This document shows, piece by piece, positions 1 through 12,298 of a stretch of 64,000 nt of DNA; positions within the stretch are counted from its first letter, which is position 1, and the number at the start of each line of letters is the position of its first letter. Below the pieces are notes generated by a model. It saw only the letters and a program-made list of their open reading frames with translations. It made no database searches and had not been told where the DNA came from. The stretch is from Staphylococcus aureus. Its GTDB lineage: Bacteria; Bacillota; Bacilli; Staphylococcales; Staphylococcaceae. The stretch lies in NCBI RefSeq assembly GCF_001027105.1, contig NZ_CP011526.1, positions 930,001 to 994,000 of the forward strand, read 5' to 3'. A program made the position numbers and the translations under genes.

Positions 1-1
1 C

Positions 2-340
2 ATCGGTGTTCCTGGTGATAAAGTAGAATACAAAAATGATACATTATATGTCAATGGTAAAAAACAAGATGAACCATATTTAAACTACAATTTAAAACAT
101 AAACAAGGTGATTACATTACTGGGACTTTCCAAGTTAAAGATTTACCGAATGCGAATCCTAAATCAAATGTCATTCCAAAAGGTAAATATTTAGTGCTTG
201 GAGATAATCGTGAAGTAAGTAAAGATAGCCGTGCGTTTGGCCTCATTGATGAAGACCAAATTGTTGGTAAAGTTTCATTTAGGTTCTGGCCATTTAGTGA
301 ATTTAAACATAATTTCAATCCTGAAAATACTAAAAATTAA
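2..340 (+). CDS. spsB: Type I signal peptidase SpsB, C-terminal part
   Basis: This is the last 112 codons of a type I (leader) signal peptidase; the 5' end lies outside the window. The membrane enzyme removes signal peptides from exported proteins on the outer face of the membrane. The visible part holds the conserved box LGDNREVSKDSRAFG (about residues 68-82 of the fragment) and the family's C-terminal stretch GLIDEDQIVGKVSFRFWP. The catalytic Ser and Lys would lie upstream and cannot be checked. If the full protein has the usual staphylococcal length of about 191 residues, the fragment begins near residue 80. The gene ends in a hairpin terminator, separating it from addB. Confidence 0.9.
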   Translation: MGVPGDKVEYKNDTLYVNGKKQDEPYLNYNLKHKQGDYITGTFQVKDLPNANPKSNVIPKGKYLVLGDNREVSKDSRAFGLIDEDQIVGKVSFRFWPFSEFKHNFNPENTKN

Positions 341-354
341 TATGAAACAAATAC

Positions 355-398
355 AACATCGTTTGTCGGTTTTAATACTGATAAACGATGTTTTATTT
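355..398 (+). terminator. Intrinsic terminator after spsB
   Basis: A perfect 10-bp inverted repeat, AACATCGTTT (355-364) and AAACGATGTT (383-392), is followed by a T-rich tail. It lies 14 bases after the spsB stop codon. Confidence 0.8.
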
Positions 399-499
399 TG
401 TTAGTACCACAATAAAAGCTAAGTTCGAAATGAACTTATAATAAATCAATCACAATCACTTTGTGTTAAAATATGTGTCAAAGGAAGTGAGGGTTTGTC

Positions 500-3400
500 A
501 TGACATTACATGCTTATTTAGGTAGAGCGGGAACAGGTAAGTCTACGAAAATGTTGACCGAAATAAAACAAAAAATGAAAGCAGATCCGCTTGGAGATCC
601 AATCATTTTAATTGCGCCAACTCAAAGTACATTTCAATTAGAACAAGCCTTTGTCAATGATCCGGAATTAAATGGTAGTTTAAGAACAGAAGTGTTGCAT
701 TTTGAACGATTAAGTCATCGTATTTTCCAAGAAGTTGGTAGTTATAGCGAACAAAAGTTATCTAAAGCTGCAACGGAAATGATGATTTATAACATTGTTC
801 AAGAACAACAAAAGTATTTAAAACTTTATCAATCACAAGCAAAATATTATGGGTTTAGTGAAAAATTAACAGAACAAATTCAAGATTTTAAAAAATATGC
901 AGTAACGCCTGAACATTTAGAACACTTTATTGCTGATAAAAATATGCAAACTCGAACTAAAAATAAGTTAGAGGATATTGCTTTAATATACCGTGAGTTC
1001 GAACAACGCATTCAAAACGAGTTTATTACGGGTGAGGATTCATTACAATATTTTATTGATTGTATGCCGAAATCAGAGTGGCTAAAACGTGCTGATATAT
1101 ATATTGATGGTTTTCACAACTTTTCAACGATTGAGTATTTAATAATCAAAGGATTAATTAAATATGCGAAGAGTGTCACAATTATATTGACGACAGATGG
1201 TAACCACGATCAATTTAGTTTATTTAGAAAACCATCGGAAGTGTTACGACATATTGAAGAAATAGCAAATGAACTCAATATTTCTATTGAACGTCAATAT
1301 TTCAACCAATTATATCGCTTCAATAATCAAGATTTAAAGCATCTTGAACAAGAATTTGATGCACTTCAAATCAATCGAGTGGCATGTCAAGGTCATATCA
1401 ATATTTTAGAATCTGCGACTATGAGAGAGGAAATAAATGAAATTGCGCGACGTATCATCGTTGATATTCGTGATAAGCAATTACGATATCAAGATATTGC
1501 TATTTTATATCGTGATGAATCTTATGCTTATTTATTTGATTCCATATTACCGCTTTATAATATTCCTTATAATATTGATACAAAGCGTTCGATGACACAT
1601 CATCCGGTCATGGAAATGATTCGTTCATTGATTGAAGTTATTCAATCTAATTGGCAAGTGAATCCAATGCTACGCTTATTGAAGACTGATGTGTTAACGG
1701 CATCATATCTAAAAAGTGCATACTTAGTTGATTTACTTGAAAATTTTGTACTTGAACGTGGTATATACGGTAAACGTTGGTTAGATGATGAGCTATTTAA
1801 TGTCGAACATTTTAGCAAAATGGGGCGTAAAGCGCATAAACTGACCGAAGATGAACGTAACACATTTGAACAAGTCGTTAAGTTAAAGAAAGATGTCATT
1901 GATAAAATTTTACATTTTGAAAAGCAAATGTCACAAGCGGAAACTGTAAAAGATTTTGCAACTGCTTTTTATGAAAGTATGGAATATTTCGAACTGCCAA
2001 ATCAATTGATGACAGAGCGAGATGAACTTGATTTAAATGGTAATCATGAAAAGGCGGAGGAAATTGATCAAATATGGAATGGCTTAATTCAAATCCTTGA
2101 TGACTTAGTTCTAGTATTTGGAGATGAACCAATGTCGATGGAACGTTTCTTAGAAGTATTTGATATTGGTTTAGAACAATTAGAATTTGTTATGATTCCG
2201 CAAACATTGGACCAAGTAAGTATTGGTACGATGGATTTGGCTAAAGTCGATAATAAGCAACATGTTTACTTAGTAGGTATGAATGATGGAACGATGCCAC
2301 AACCAGTAACTGCGTCAAGCTTGATTACAGATGAAGAAAAGAAATACTTTGAACAGCAGGCTAATGTCGAGTTAAGTCCAACATCAGATATTTTACAGAT
2401 GGATGAAGCATTTGTTTGTTATGTTGCTATGACTAGAGCTAAGGGAGATGTTACATTTTCTTACAGTCTAATGGGATCAAGTGGTGATGATAAGGAGATC
2501 AGCCCATTTTTAAATCAAATTCAATCATTGTTCAACCAATTGGAAATTACTAACATTCCTCAATACCATGAAGTTAACCCATTGTCACTAATGCAACATG
2601 CTAAGCAAACCAAAATTACATTATTTGAAGCATTGCGTGCTTGGTTATATGATGAAATTGTGGCTGATAGTTGGTTAGATGCTTATCAAGTAATTAGAGA
2701 TAGCGATCATTTAAATCAAGGTTTAGATTATTTAATGTCAGCATTAACGTTTGACAATGAAACTGTAAAATTAGGTGAAACGTTGTCTAAAGATTTATAT
2801 GGTAAGGAAATCAATGCCAGTGTATCCCGTTTTGAAGGTTATCAACAATGCCCATTTAAACACTATGCGTCACATGGTCTGAAACTAAATGAGCGAACGA
2901 AGTATGAACTTCAAAACTTTGATTTAGGTGATATTTTCCATTCTGTTTTAAAATATATATCTGAACGTATTAATGGCGATTTTAAACAATTAGACCTGAA
3001 AAAAATAAGACAATTAACGAATGAAGCATTGGAAGAAATTTTACCTAAAGTTCAGTTTAATTTATTAAATTCTTCAGCTTACTATCGTTATTTATCAAGA
3101 CGCATTGGCGCTATTGTAGAAACAACACTAAGCGCATTAAAATATCAAGGCACGTATTCAAAGTTTATGCCAAAACATTTTGAGACAAGTTTTAGAAGGA
3201 AACCAAGAACAAATGACGAATTAATTGCACAAACATTAACGACAACTCAAGGTATTCCAATTAATATTAGAGGGCAAATTGACCGTATCGATACGTATAC
3301 AAAGAATGATACAAGTTTTGTTAATATCATTGACTATAAATCCTCTGAAGGTAGTGCGACACTTGATTTAACGAAAGTATATTATGGTATGCAAATGCAA

Positions 3401-3976
3401 ATGATGACATACATGGATATCGTTTTACAAAATAAACAACGCCTTGGATTAACAGATATTGTGAAACCAGGTGGATTATTATACTTCCATGTACATGAAC
3501 CTAGAATTAAATTTAAATCATGGTCTGATATTGATGAAGATAAACTAGAACAAGATTTAATTAAAAAGTTTAAGTTGAGTGGTTTAGTTAATGCAGACCA
3601 AACTGTTATTGATGCATTGGATATTCGTTTAGAACCTAAATTCACTTCAGATATTGTACCAGTTGGTTTGAATAAAGATGGCTCTTTGAGTAAACGAGGC
3701 AGCCAAGTGGCAGATGAAGCAACGATTTATAAATTCATCCAACATAACAAAGAGAATTTTATAGAAACAGCTTCAAATATTATGGATGGACATACTGAAG
3801 TTGCACCATTAAAGTACAAACAAAAATTGCCATGTGCTTTTTGTAGTTATCAATCGGTATGTCATGTAGATGGCATGATTGATAGTAAGCGATATCGAAC
3901 TGTAGATGAAACAATAAATCCAATTGAAGCAATTCAAAATATTAACATTAATGATGAATTTGGGGGTGAGCAATAG
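500..3976 (+). CDS. addB: ATP-dependent helicase/nuclease subunit B (AddB/RexB)
   Basis: This is the 1158-residue B subunit of the AddAB (RexAB) complex, which resects DNA double-strand breaks and loads recombinase. It has an N-terminal Walker A-like GRAGTGKST (residues 8-16), a degenerate UvrD-like core, and a C-terminal PD-(D/E)XK nuclease domain (around 780-1120, including IIDYKSS). Four cysteines flank the nuclease: C784 (QQCPF), C1112, C1115 and C1121 ([10 protein letters not shown]). This is the 4Fe-4S staple arrangement known for AddB. The ATG is preceded by a GGAAGTGAGGG Shine-Dalgarno region. addA starts immediately after the stop codon, so the two subunits are probably made from one transcript. 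Confidence 0.95.
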
Positions 3977-6900
3977 ATGACAATTCCAGAGAAACCACAA
4001 GGCGTGATTTGGACTGACGCGCAATGGCAAAGTATTTACGCAACTGGACAAGATGTACTTGTTGCAGCCGCGGCAGGTTCAGGTAAAACAGCTGTACTAG
4101 TTGAGCGTATTATCCAAAAGATTTTACGTGATGGCATTGATGTCGATCGACTTTTAGTCGTAACGTTTACAAACTTAAGCGCACGTGAAATGAAGCATCG
4201 TGTAGACCAACGTATTCAAGAGGCATCGATTGCTGATCCTGCAAATGCACACTTGAAAAACCAACGCATCAAAATTCATCAAGCACAAATATCTACACTC
4301 CATAGTTTTTGCTTGAAATTAATTCAACAGCATTATGATGTATTAAATATTGACCCGAACTTTAGAACAAGCAGTGAAGCTGAAAATATTTTATTATTAG
4401 AACAAACGATAGATGAGGTCATAGAACAACATTACGATATCCTTGATCCTGCTTTTATTGAATTAACAGAGCAATTGTCTTCAGATAGAAGTGATGATCA
4501 GTTTCGAATGATTATTAAACAATTGTATTTCTTTAGCGTTGCAAATCCAAATCCTACAAATTGGTTGGATCAATTGGTGACACCATACGAAGAAGAAGCA
4601 CAACAAGCGCAACTTATTCAACTACTAACAGACTTATCTAAAGTATTTATCACAGCTGCTTATGATGCTTTAAATAAGGCGTATGATTTGTTTAGTATGA
4701 TGGATAGCGTCGATAAACATTTAGCTGTTATAGAAGATGAACGACGTTTAATGGGGCGTGTTTTAGAAGGTGGCTTTATTGATATACCTTATTTAACTGG
4801 TCACGAATTTGGCGCGCGTTTGCCTAATGTAACAGCGAAAATTAAAGAAGCAAATGAAATGATGGTCGATGCCTTAGAAGATGCTAAACTTCAGTATAAA
4901 AAATATAAATCATTAATTGATAAAGTGAAGAGTGATTACTTTTCAAGAGAAGCTGATGATTTGAAAGCTGATATGCAACAATTGGCGCCACGAGTAAAGT
5001 ACCTTGCGCGTATTGTGAAAGATGTTATGTCAGAATTCAATCGAAAAAAGCGTAGCAAAAATATTTTGGATTTTTCTGATTATGAACATTTTGCATTACA
5101 AATTTTAACTAATGAGGATGGTTCGCCTTCAGAAATTGCCGAATCATACCGTCAACACTTCCAAGAAATATTGGTCGATGAGTATCAAGATACGAACCGA
5201 GTTCAAGAGAAAATACTATCTTGCATCAAAACGGGTGATGAACATAATGGTAATTTATTTATGGTTGGAGATGTTAAGCAATCCATTTATAAATTTAGAC
5301 AAGCTGATCCAAGTTTATTTATTGAAAAGTATCAACGCTTTACTATAGATGGAGATGGCACTGGACGTCGAATTGATTTGTCGCAAAACTTCCGTTCTCG
5401 AAAAGAAGTACTGTCAACGACTAACTATATATTCAAACATATGATGGATGAACAAGTCGGTGAAGTAAAATATGATGAAGCGGCACAGTTGTATTATGGT
5501 GCACCATATGATGAATCGGACCATCCAGTAAACTTAAAAGTCCTTGTTGAAGCGGATCAAGAACATAGTGATTTAACTGGTAGTGAACAAGAAGCGCATT
5601 TTATAGTAGAACAAGTTAAAGATATCTTAGAACATCAAAAAGTTTATGATATGAAAACAGGAAGCTATAGAAGTGCGACATACAAGGATATCGTTATTCT
5701 AGAACGCAGCTTTGGACAAGCTCGCAATTTACAACAAGCCTTTAAAAATGAAGATATTCCATTCCATGTGAATAGTCGTGAAGGTTACTTTGAACAAACA
5801 GAAGTCCGCTTAGTATTATCATTTTTAAGAGCGATAGATAATCCATTACAAGATATTTATTTAGTTGGGTTAATGCGCTCCGTTATATATCAGTTCAAAG
5901 AAGACGAATTAGCTCAAATTAGAATATTGAGTCCAAATGATGACTACTTCTATCAATCGATTGTAAATTACATTAATGACGAAGCAGCAGATGCAATTTT
6001 AGTTGATAAATTAAAAATGTTTTTATCAGATATTCAAAGTTACCAACAATATAGTAAAGATCATCCGGTGTATCAGTTAATTGATAAATTTTATAATGAT
6101 CATTATGTTATTCAATACTTTAGTGGACTTATTGGTGGACGTGGACGACGTGCAAATCTTTATGGTTTATTTAATAAAGCTATCGAGTTTGAGAATTCAA
6201 GTTTTAGAGGTTTATATCAATTTATTCGTTTTATCGATGAATTGATTGAAAGAGGCAAAGATTTTGGTGAGGAAAATGTAGTTGGTCCAAACGATAATGT
6301 CGTTAGAATGATGACAATTCATAGTAGTAAAGGTCTAGAGTTTCCATTTGTCATTTATTCTGGATTGTCAAAAGATTTTAATAAACGTGATTTGAAACAA
6401 CCAGTTATTTTAAATCAGCAATTTGGTCTCGGAATGGATTATTTTGATGTGGATAAAGAAATGGCATTTCCATCTTTAGCTTCGGTTGCATATAGAGCTG
6501 TTGCCGAAAAAGAACTTGTGTCAGAAGAAATGCGATTAGTCTATGTAGCATTAACAAGAGCGAAAGAACAACTTTATTTAATTGGTAGAGTGAAAAATGA
6601 TAAATCATTACTAGAACTAGAGCAATTGTCTATTTCTGGTGAGCACATTGCTGTCAATGAACGATTAACTTCACCAAATCCGTTCCATCTTATTTATAGT
6701 ATTTTATCTAAACATCAATCTGCGTCAATTCCAGATGATTTAAAATTTGAAAAAGATATAGCACAAATTGAAGATAGTAGTCGTCCGAATGTAAATATTT
6801 CAATTGTGTACTTTGAAGATGTGTCTACAGAAACCATTTTAGATAATGATGAATATCGTTCGGTTAATCAATTAGAAACTATGCAAAATGGTAATGAAGA

Positions 6901-7630
6901 TGTTAAAGCACAAATTAAACACCAACTTGATTATCGATATCCATATGTAAATGATACTAAAAAGCCCTCAAAACAATCTGTTTCTGAATTGAAAAGACAA
7001 TATGAAACAGAAGAAAGTGGCACAAGTTACGAACGAGTAAGGCAATATCGTATCGGTTTTTCAACGTATGAACGACCTAAATTTCTAAGTGAACAAGGTA
7101 AACGAAAAGCGAATGAAATTGGTACGTTAATGCATACAGTGATGCAACATTTACCATTCAAAAAAGAACGCATATCTGAAGTTGAGTTACATCAGTATAT
7201 CGATGGATTAATCGATAAACATATTATCGAAGCAGATGCGAAAAAAGATATCCGTATGGATGAAATAATGACATTTATCAATAGTGAGTTATATTCGATT
7301 ATTGCTGAAGCAGAGCAAGTTTATCGTGAATTACCGTTTGTAGTTAACCAAGCATTAGTTGACCAATTGCCACAAGGAGACGAAGACGTCTCAATTATTC
7401 AAGGTATGATTGACTTAATCTTTGTTAAAGATGGTGTGCATTATTTTGTAGACTATAAAACCGATGCATTTAATCGTCGCCGTGGGATGACAGATGAAGA
7501 AATTGGTACACAATTAAAAAATAAATATAAGATACAGATGAAATATTATCAAAATACGCTTCAAACGATTCTTAATAAAGAAGTTAAAGGTTATTTATAC
7601 TTCTTCAAATTTGGTACATTGCAACTATAG
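3977..7630 (+). CDS. addA: ATP-dependent helicase/nuclease subunit A (AddA/RexA)
   Basis: This 1217-residue UvrD-family helicase with a nuclease domain is the motor subunit of AddAB. Walker A is AAAGSGKT (GSGKT at 34-38). Helicase motifs visible further on include [40 protein letters not shown] and [13 protein letters not shown]. The C-terminal nuclease motif is DYKTD (1159-1163), preceded by GMIDLIF. Translation starts directly after the addB stop codon, with GGGGGTGAG of the addB 3' end serving as ribosome binding site. Length and motifs fit a complete, functional AddA. Confidence 0.95.
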
Positions 7631-7731
7631 TATTTTGATTTTCAAAAGAATAAAAAATAATTTCGATTAAGTGCAAAGTCCTTGTAGCAGAATGAACACA
7701 ACTCATTTTCAAAATTGTCTTACTTATTTAT

Positions 7732-7761
7732 TTGTTATTTGATAACGAAAAAAGTTATAAT
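7732..7761 (+). promoter_or_regulatory. SigA-type promoter for the FAH-family gene
   Basis: TTGTTA (7732-7737) and a perfect TATAAT (7756-7761) are spaced by 18 bases, 34 bases before the start codon at 7796. Confidence 0.55.
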
Positions 7762-7795
7762 GTGAATTAAGATAAAGATGAGGAGTTGAGAATGA

Positions 7796-8698
7796 ATGAA
7801 ATTCTTATCATTCAAGTATAATGACAAAACTTCATATGGCGTTAAAGTAAAACGCGAAGATGCTGTATGGGATTTAACACAAGTATTTGCTGACTTTGCA
7901 GAAGGAGATTTCCATCCTAAAACATTGTTAGCTGGTTTACAACAAAATCATACTTTAGATTTTCAAGAACAAGTACGTAAAGCAGTTGTAGCAGCAGAAG
8001 ATAGCGGCAAAGCTGAAGACTATAAAATTTCATTTAATGACATTGAATTTTTACCACCAGTAACACCTCCGAATAATGTGATTGCTTTTGGTAGAAATTA
8101 CAAAGATCATGCGAACGAATTAAATCATGAAGTGGAAAAATTATATGTATTTACAAAAGCAGCGTCATCTTTAACAGGAGATAATGCAACAATTCCAAAT
8201 CATAAAGATATTACTGATCAATTAGATTATGAAGGTGAATTAGGTATTGTTATTGGTAAGTCTGGTGAAAAGATTCCAAAAGCATTAGCTTTAGATTATG
8301 TTTACGGCTATACAATTATTAACGATATCACTGATCGCAAAGCACAAAGTGAACAAGATCAAGCATTTTTATCAAAAAGTTTAACTGGCGGTTGCCCAAT
8401 GGGTCCTTATATCGTTACTAAAGACGAACTACCATTACCTGAAAATGTAAATATTGTTACAAAAGTTAACAATGAAATTAGACAAGATGGTAACACTGGC
8501 GAAATGATTCTTAAAATTGATGAATTAATAGAAGAAATTTCAAAATATGTTGCACTACATCCGGGAGATATTATTGCAACTGGTACACCAGCAGGCGTTG
8601 GTGCAGGTATGCAACCACCTAAATTTTTACAACCAGGTGATGAAGTTAAAGTGACTATTGATAATATTGGAACGCTGACAACTTATATCGCTAAATAA
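7796..8698 (+). CDS. Fumarylacetoacetate hydrolase (FAH) family protein
   Basis: This 300-residue protein carries the FAH/FAHD1 catalytic fold at its C-terminal two thirds. Visible family features are [15 protein letters not shown], the metal-binding [11 protein letters not shown], the NDITDRKAQ segment and the end motif [17 protein letters not shown]. Members cleave or decarboxylate beta-dicarbonyl acids (acylpyruvates, oxaloacetate, homoprotocatechuate intermediates). The actual substrate cannot be read from sequence, and no aromatic catabolism genes are near. The ATG at 7796 follows AGGAGTTGAG. It is monocistronic between a promoter and a terminator. Confidence 0.85.
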   Translation: MKFLSFKYNDKTSYGVKVKREDAVWDLTQVFADFAEGDFHPKTLLAGLQQNHTLDFQEQVRKAVVAAEDSGKAEDYKISFNDIEFLPPVTPPNNVIAFGRNYKDHANELNHEVEKLYVFTKAASSLTGDNATIPNHKDITDQLDYEGELGIVIGKSGEKIPKALALDYVYGYTIINDITDRKAQSEQDQAFLSKSLTGGCPMGPYIVTKDELPLPENVNIVTKVNNEIRQDGNTGEMILKIDELIEEISKYVALHPGDIIATGTPAGVGAGMQPPKFLQPGDEVKVTIDNIGTLTTYIAK

Positions 8699-8713
8699 TT
8701 ATCATTTAAAAAG

Positions 8714-8748
8714 CTAACCAGTCTTTATATAGATTGGTTAGTTTTTTC
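8714..8748 (+). terminator. Intrinsic terminator after the FAH-family gene
   Basis: CTAACCAGTCT (8714-8724) pairs with AGATTGGTTAG (8731-8741) with one G-T pair, followed by a T run. The rest of the gap to 9026 is AT-rich leader for the next gene. Confidence 0.85.
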
Positions 8749-9026
8749 TTGCTTTTCTAAAAAGGTGTTAAAGATAAATTATTTATAATGTTACCATTTT
8801 GAGATGAAAGTGAAATATTGATATTAAGAAGTAGTTGATTATTTTACAGCAGATTCACAATATTCTAATAAGGAATAAAATGTCATGTTCTTCCTCTCAA
8901 ATATAGAAGTGTGGTAGAATATATATTCGTGTATAATCAAATCATGATTAAATTACAAGCAAGTGGGTATTAATCCCAAGAAGCTTTAATTTAATAATAT
9001 AAATAATTAAAGTGGGGGGAATCAGT

Positions 9027-9416
9027 ATGTTACATTTACATATATTAAGTTGGGTATTAGCGATTATTTTATTTATCGCTACATACTTAAACATTTCAAA
9101 AAATCAAGGCAGATCACCATTTTTCAAACCGTTGCACATGATTTTACGCTTATTTATGCTGTTGACGTTAATTTCAGGATTTTGGATATTAATTCAGTCA
9201 TTTATGAATGGCGGGGCAAATCATATGTTGCTTACATTGAAAATGCTGTGTGGTGTTGCAGTAGTTGGATTGATGGAAGTGTCGATTGCTAAAAGAAAGA
9301 GACATGAACAAAGTCACACAATGTTTTGGATAACAATTGCATTAATTATCATCACAATGGTATTAGGTGTCATTCTACCGTTAGGGCCTATATCAAAATT
9401 ATTCGGTATTGGCTAA
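9027..9416 (+). CDS. YisL-like (UPF0344) membrane protein
   Basis: This is a 129-residue integral membrane protein with four predicted hydrophobic helices, of the UPF0344/YisL family, whose function is unknown. Its sequence begins [22 protein letters not shown] placed the start at ATG 9027 because GGGGGGA (9014-9020) sits just upstream. The in-frame GTG at 9012 would lie before that ribosome binding site. The gene stands alone and ends in a strong terminator. The final helix has the small-residue pattern [19 protein letters not shown]. Nothing in the context gives a role. Confidence 0.8.
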   Translation: MLHLHILSWVLAIILFIATYLNISKNQGRSPFFKPLHMILRLFMLLTLISGFWILIQSFMNGGANHMLLTLKMLCGVAVVGLMEVSIAKRKRHEQSHTMFWITIALIIITMVLGVILPLGPISKLFGIG

Positions 9417-9437
9417 TTGATAAGACATATAGTATAT

Positions 9438-9485
9438 GACATAAGGCATGGACAATTATTAGTCCAAGACCTTATGTCTTTTTTG
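9438..9485 (+). terminator. Intrinsic terminator after the yisL-like gene
   Basis: GACATAAGG (9438-9446) pairs with CCTTATGTC (9470-9478), extended inside by GGAC/GTCC, followed by TTTTTT. Confidence 0.85.
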
Positions 9486-9502
9486 ATTCTAAAAATGTTA
9501 AA

Positions 9503-9536
9503 CATAAAAAATGGACTGGATAGTAGTACCAGTCCA
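9503..9536 (-). terminator. Intrinsic terminator after cdr (minus strand)
   Basis: TGGACTGG (9512-9519) and CCAGTCCA (9529-9536) form a hairpin. Read on the minus strand it is followed by a run of Ts (the A tract 9505-9511). Confidence 0.8.
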
Positions 9537-9586
9537 ACATAATTCTAACCTAGACAATTAAGATTAGATTGAATCGCATGATTCAT

Positions 9587-10903
9587 TTATTTAGCTTTGT
9601 AACCAATCATATTGATTAAATCTTTAGGGTGGCTATATGGTGGTGCATAAGCCACTTCAAACTCAGTTAACTCATCTACAGTTAGCTGGTTCATCATTGC
9701 CATCGATAGTACATCAATACGTTTATCTGCACCTTCTTTTCCTACTGCAGCTGCTCTTAAAATCTGACGGTTTGAAGTGTCATAATATACTCTTAAGTGT
9801 AAAGGGGAATTTCCTGGGTAATAATTCGCGTGTGCACCTTGAGTGACTTCTACCATTTTATAGTCAAATTGCTTTAGTTCGTTTGGTTTAACGCCGACAC
9901 TCGCAAATGTATAATCAAAGAACTTCACAATATTGTTGCCTAAGAAGCCTTTGAATTCAATAGTGTCATTTCCAGCAATTTGTTCGGCAACAATACTTGC
10001 TGCACGGTGAGCGCCCCAAGCTAAAGGAACACTAGCCGGTAGATCGACATGTCGATAATGTGATGTTGCAATATCGCCTATTGCATAAATGTTTGGAACA
10101 TTTGTTTCAAATTTATCGTTTACCGGTATGAAACCTTTTCGATCAAGTTTGATATTTGAACTTTCGATAAATTTTGAATTGGGGTGAGTACCGACACCTT
10201 CAATAATCATATCGTAATGTTCAACTTTTCCTGATTTAAATGTAATTTCATTTCCATTGATAGCATTAATTTCCTCATTTAAACGGTATGGAATCTCCCG
10301 CTTATCTAATTCATCAAGTATAGGTTGATTCATGTCGGCATCCATTAATTTATTTATCTTATCAGATCGATGAATTAAAGTAGGGTGTAAACCACGTTCA
10401 TAAAGATTTTCAAGAACTTCTAATGAAACATAACCTGCACCTACAACCAATACTTTATCAACTTGATTTGCTTTGATGAATTGATCGATAGCATCAGTGT
10501 CTTCTAAATTTCTAAGTGTAAATGTAATATCACTTTCAAAGCCAAGGCTATTTGCACTTGCACCAGGGCTTAAAATGAGTTTATCGTAAGATTCTTCAAA
10601 TTGTTCGTTTGTCTTTCTATTTAATACAGATACAGTTTGTCTTTCATCATTGATTGCAATAACTTCATGATAAGTTTTTACTGTAATTTGCTTTCTATCA
10701 TAAAATTTTTCAGGTGTATACGCTAAAGCATATCTTCTATCTTCAACAACTTCGCCAATGACATAAGGCAATGCACAATTAGCAAAGCTCATATCACGAT
10801 CTTTTTCAAAAATAATAATGTCACTTTCTTTATCTAAACGTCGAATTTGGCTGGCACATGTTGCACCGCCAGCGACTGCTCCGACTACGACTATTTTGGG
10901 CAT
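9587..10903 (-). CDS. cdr: Coenzyme A disulfide reductase
   Basis: This 438-residue FAD- and NADPH-dependent enzyme reduces CoA disulfide to CoA-SH. CoA is the main low-molecular-weight thiol of staphylococci besides bacillithiol, so it acts in cytosolic thiol redox balance. The N-terminal FAD motif is [13 protein letters not shown] (GxxxGG). The single active-site cysteine is C43 in [10 protein letters not shown], the pattern of CoADR rather than the CxxxxC of classical disulfide reductases. The NAD(P) motif is [11 protein letters not shown] near residue 155, and YAIGDIA precedes the dimerisation domain. It lies 51 bases downstream of the HAD-phosphatase gene on the same strand, so the two may be cotranscribed. 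Confidence 0.93.
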
Positions 10904-10954
10904 CGTAACTTACCTCCTATTGTTTTAAAATATTATAAAATGATTAGTTATAAA

Positions 10955-11779
10955 TTAACAGTAATATCTAATATTTAAATTAAAGAAATCATTCAAATAT
11001 CGACCAATGCCATCTTCATTATTGTTGAATGTAATATTGTTCGCTACATCTTTAAGTTCTTGCAAACCATTTTCCATAGCAACACCGTGACGCGCGTACT
11101 CAATCATTTCAATATCATTATCTTCATCACCGAATGCAATAATATTATTTCGGTCAATATTTAAAAATTGTCTAACTTGCTCAATGCCTCTTGCTTTATT
11201 AATACCAAGTTTTACAATTTCAATGACAGGGAATGGTGCGCCCCAGCGTCGATGCTCAATATGATCGGCATAAAAATGAGTAAGCATATTTTTGATTTCA
11301 GGTATTTTACTTTCTTCGGCTTCAATTAAAATTGAGGTAGGGGATTCTTTCAAGTGGACAAGTAAATTACCAGTTTGAATTCTTGGATTACCCATTGAAA
11401 AACCTTCAAATAATCTTGGATCATGATTGTTAATGAAAACATAATCTTTCACTTCTGCTATAATATTCGATACTTGATATTGTTGTAATCCTTGAATAAT
11501 GTTTTGTGCGATGCCTAAATCTAAAATTTCATGGCAAGTTTTGAAGTTTTTATCTTTAGGGTGATGTACGTAAGCGCCATTAAAATTAACAATTGGTGTC
11601 GTTAAATTTAATTCATGATAATACATTTGACTTGCACGATAAGGTCTGCCAGTCGCAATCATAATTTGGTGTCCACGTTGTTGTAATTCATTTAATACTT
11701 GTTTAGTATATGATGAAATTTCTTTGTTATCGTTTAATAATGTTCCGTCTAAGTCTAGACATATTAAATGTGGTTGCAT
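10955..11779 (-). CDS. HAD-superfamily Cof-type hydrolase (sugar or cofactor phosphatase)
   Basis: This 274-residue class IIB HAD hydrolase has motif I DLDGTL (D9, D11), motif II IATGRP, a Lys in KLGINKARGI and motif IV FGDEDNDIEMI. Cof/YidA-type enzymes dephosphorylate sugar phosphates, FMN or similar small molecules; the specific substrate is not predictable. The ATG at 11779 is preceded on the minus strand by a GAGGAGAG Shine-Dalgarno sequence. Position upstream of cdr suggests a shared transcript. Confidence 0.85.
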   Translation of the reverse strand: MQPHLICLDLDGTLLNDNKEISSYTKQVLNELQQRGHQIMIATGRPYRASQMYYHELNLTTPIVNFNGAYVHHPKDKNFKTCHEILDLGIAQNIIQGLQQYQVSNIIAEVKDYVFINNHDPRLFEGFSMGNPRIQTGNLLVHLKESPTSILIEAEESKIPEIKNMLTHFYADHIEHRRWGAPFPVIEIVKLGINKARGIEQVRQFLNIDRNNIIAFGDEDNDIEMIEYARHGVAMENGLQELKDVANNITFNNNEDGIGRYLNDFFNLNIRYYC

Positions 11780-11892
11780 ATCTCTCTCCTCATAAGTTGC
11801 TTAGTTCATATAGATACATCATAGCATTTTATTGGCGTTTTGTCGGATATTTGATATATTATGAATAATATGACATTAAAGAGGTGATATGG

Positions 11893-12201
11893 ATGGAAGA
11901 GGCATTGAAAGATAGTATCTTAGGTGCATTAGAAATGGTAATTGACCCTGAATTAGGAATTGATATCGTTAATTTGGGTTTAGTATACAAAGTGAATGTT
12001 GATGATGAAGGCGTATGTACAGTTGATATGACTTTAACATCAATGGGATGTCCAATGGGACCTCAAATTATTGATCAAGTTAAAACAGTATTAGCAGAGA
12101 TTCCTGAAATTCAGGATACTGAAGTGAATATCGTATGGAGTCCACCTTGGACAAAAGATATGATGTCACGTTACGCTAAGATTGCACTTGGTGTGAGCTA
12201 A
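11893..12201 (+). CDS. sufT: SufT-type Fe-S maturation protein (MIP18/PaaD family, DUF59)
   Basis: This is a small (102-residue) DUF59 protein. The family helps assemble Fe-S clusters, and the staphylococcal homologue SufT supports cluster maturation when demand is high. Visible signatures are VIDPELGIDIVNLGLVYKV and the conserved Cys in TSMGCPMGP, followed by VNIVWSPPW. Unlike MRP/ApbC fusions it has no P-loop domain. I start it at ATG 11893, six bases after GAGGTG (11881-11886); the in-frame GTG at 11884 overlaps that ribosome binding site. It is not beside the suf operon here. Confidence 0.85.
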   Translation: MEEALKDSILGALEMVIDPELGIDIVNLGLVYKVNVDDEGVCTVDMTLTSMGCPMGPQIIDQVKTVLAEIPEIQDTEVNIVWSPPWTKDMMSRYAKIALGVS

Positions 12202-12210
12202 CATAAACTT

Positions 12211-12260
12211 GCATTGCCTGTAGAATTTCTTTTCGAAATTCTCTGTGTTTGGGCCCGCAG
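12211..12260. repeat. STAR-like intergenic repeat
   Basis: After the sufT stop comes GCATTGCCTG, then the palindrome AGAATTTC (12222-12229), TTTTC and GAAATTCT (12235-12242), then TGTGTTTGGGCCCGC with GGGCCC at 12251-12256. A palindrome plus a GGGCCC core resembles the STAR-type repeats scattered through S. aureus intergenic regions. Only one copy is present, so repeat status rests on recognition, not on copies seen here. Confidence 0.6.
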
Positions 12261-12298
12261 TCAATATAACATTGTAGAGTATAATTCATTGTGAATAA

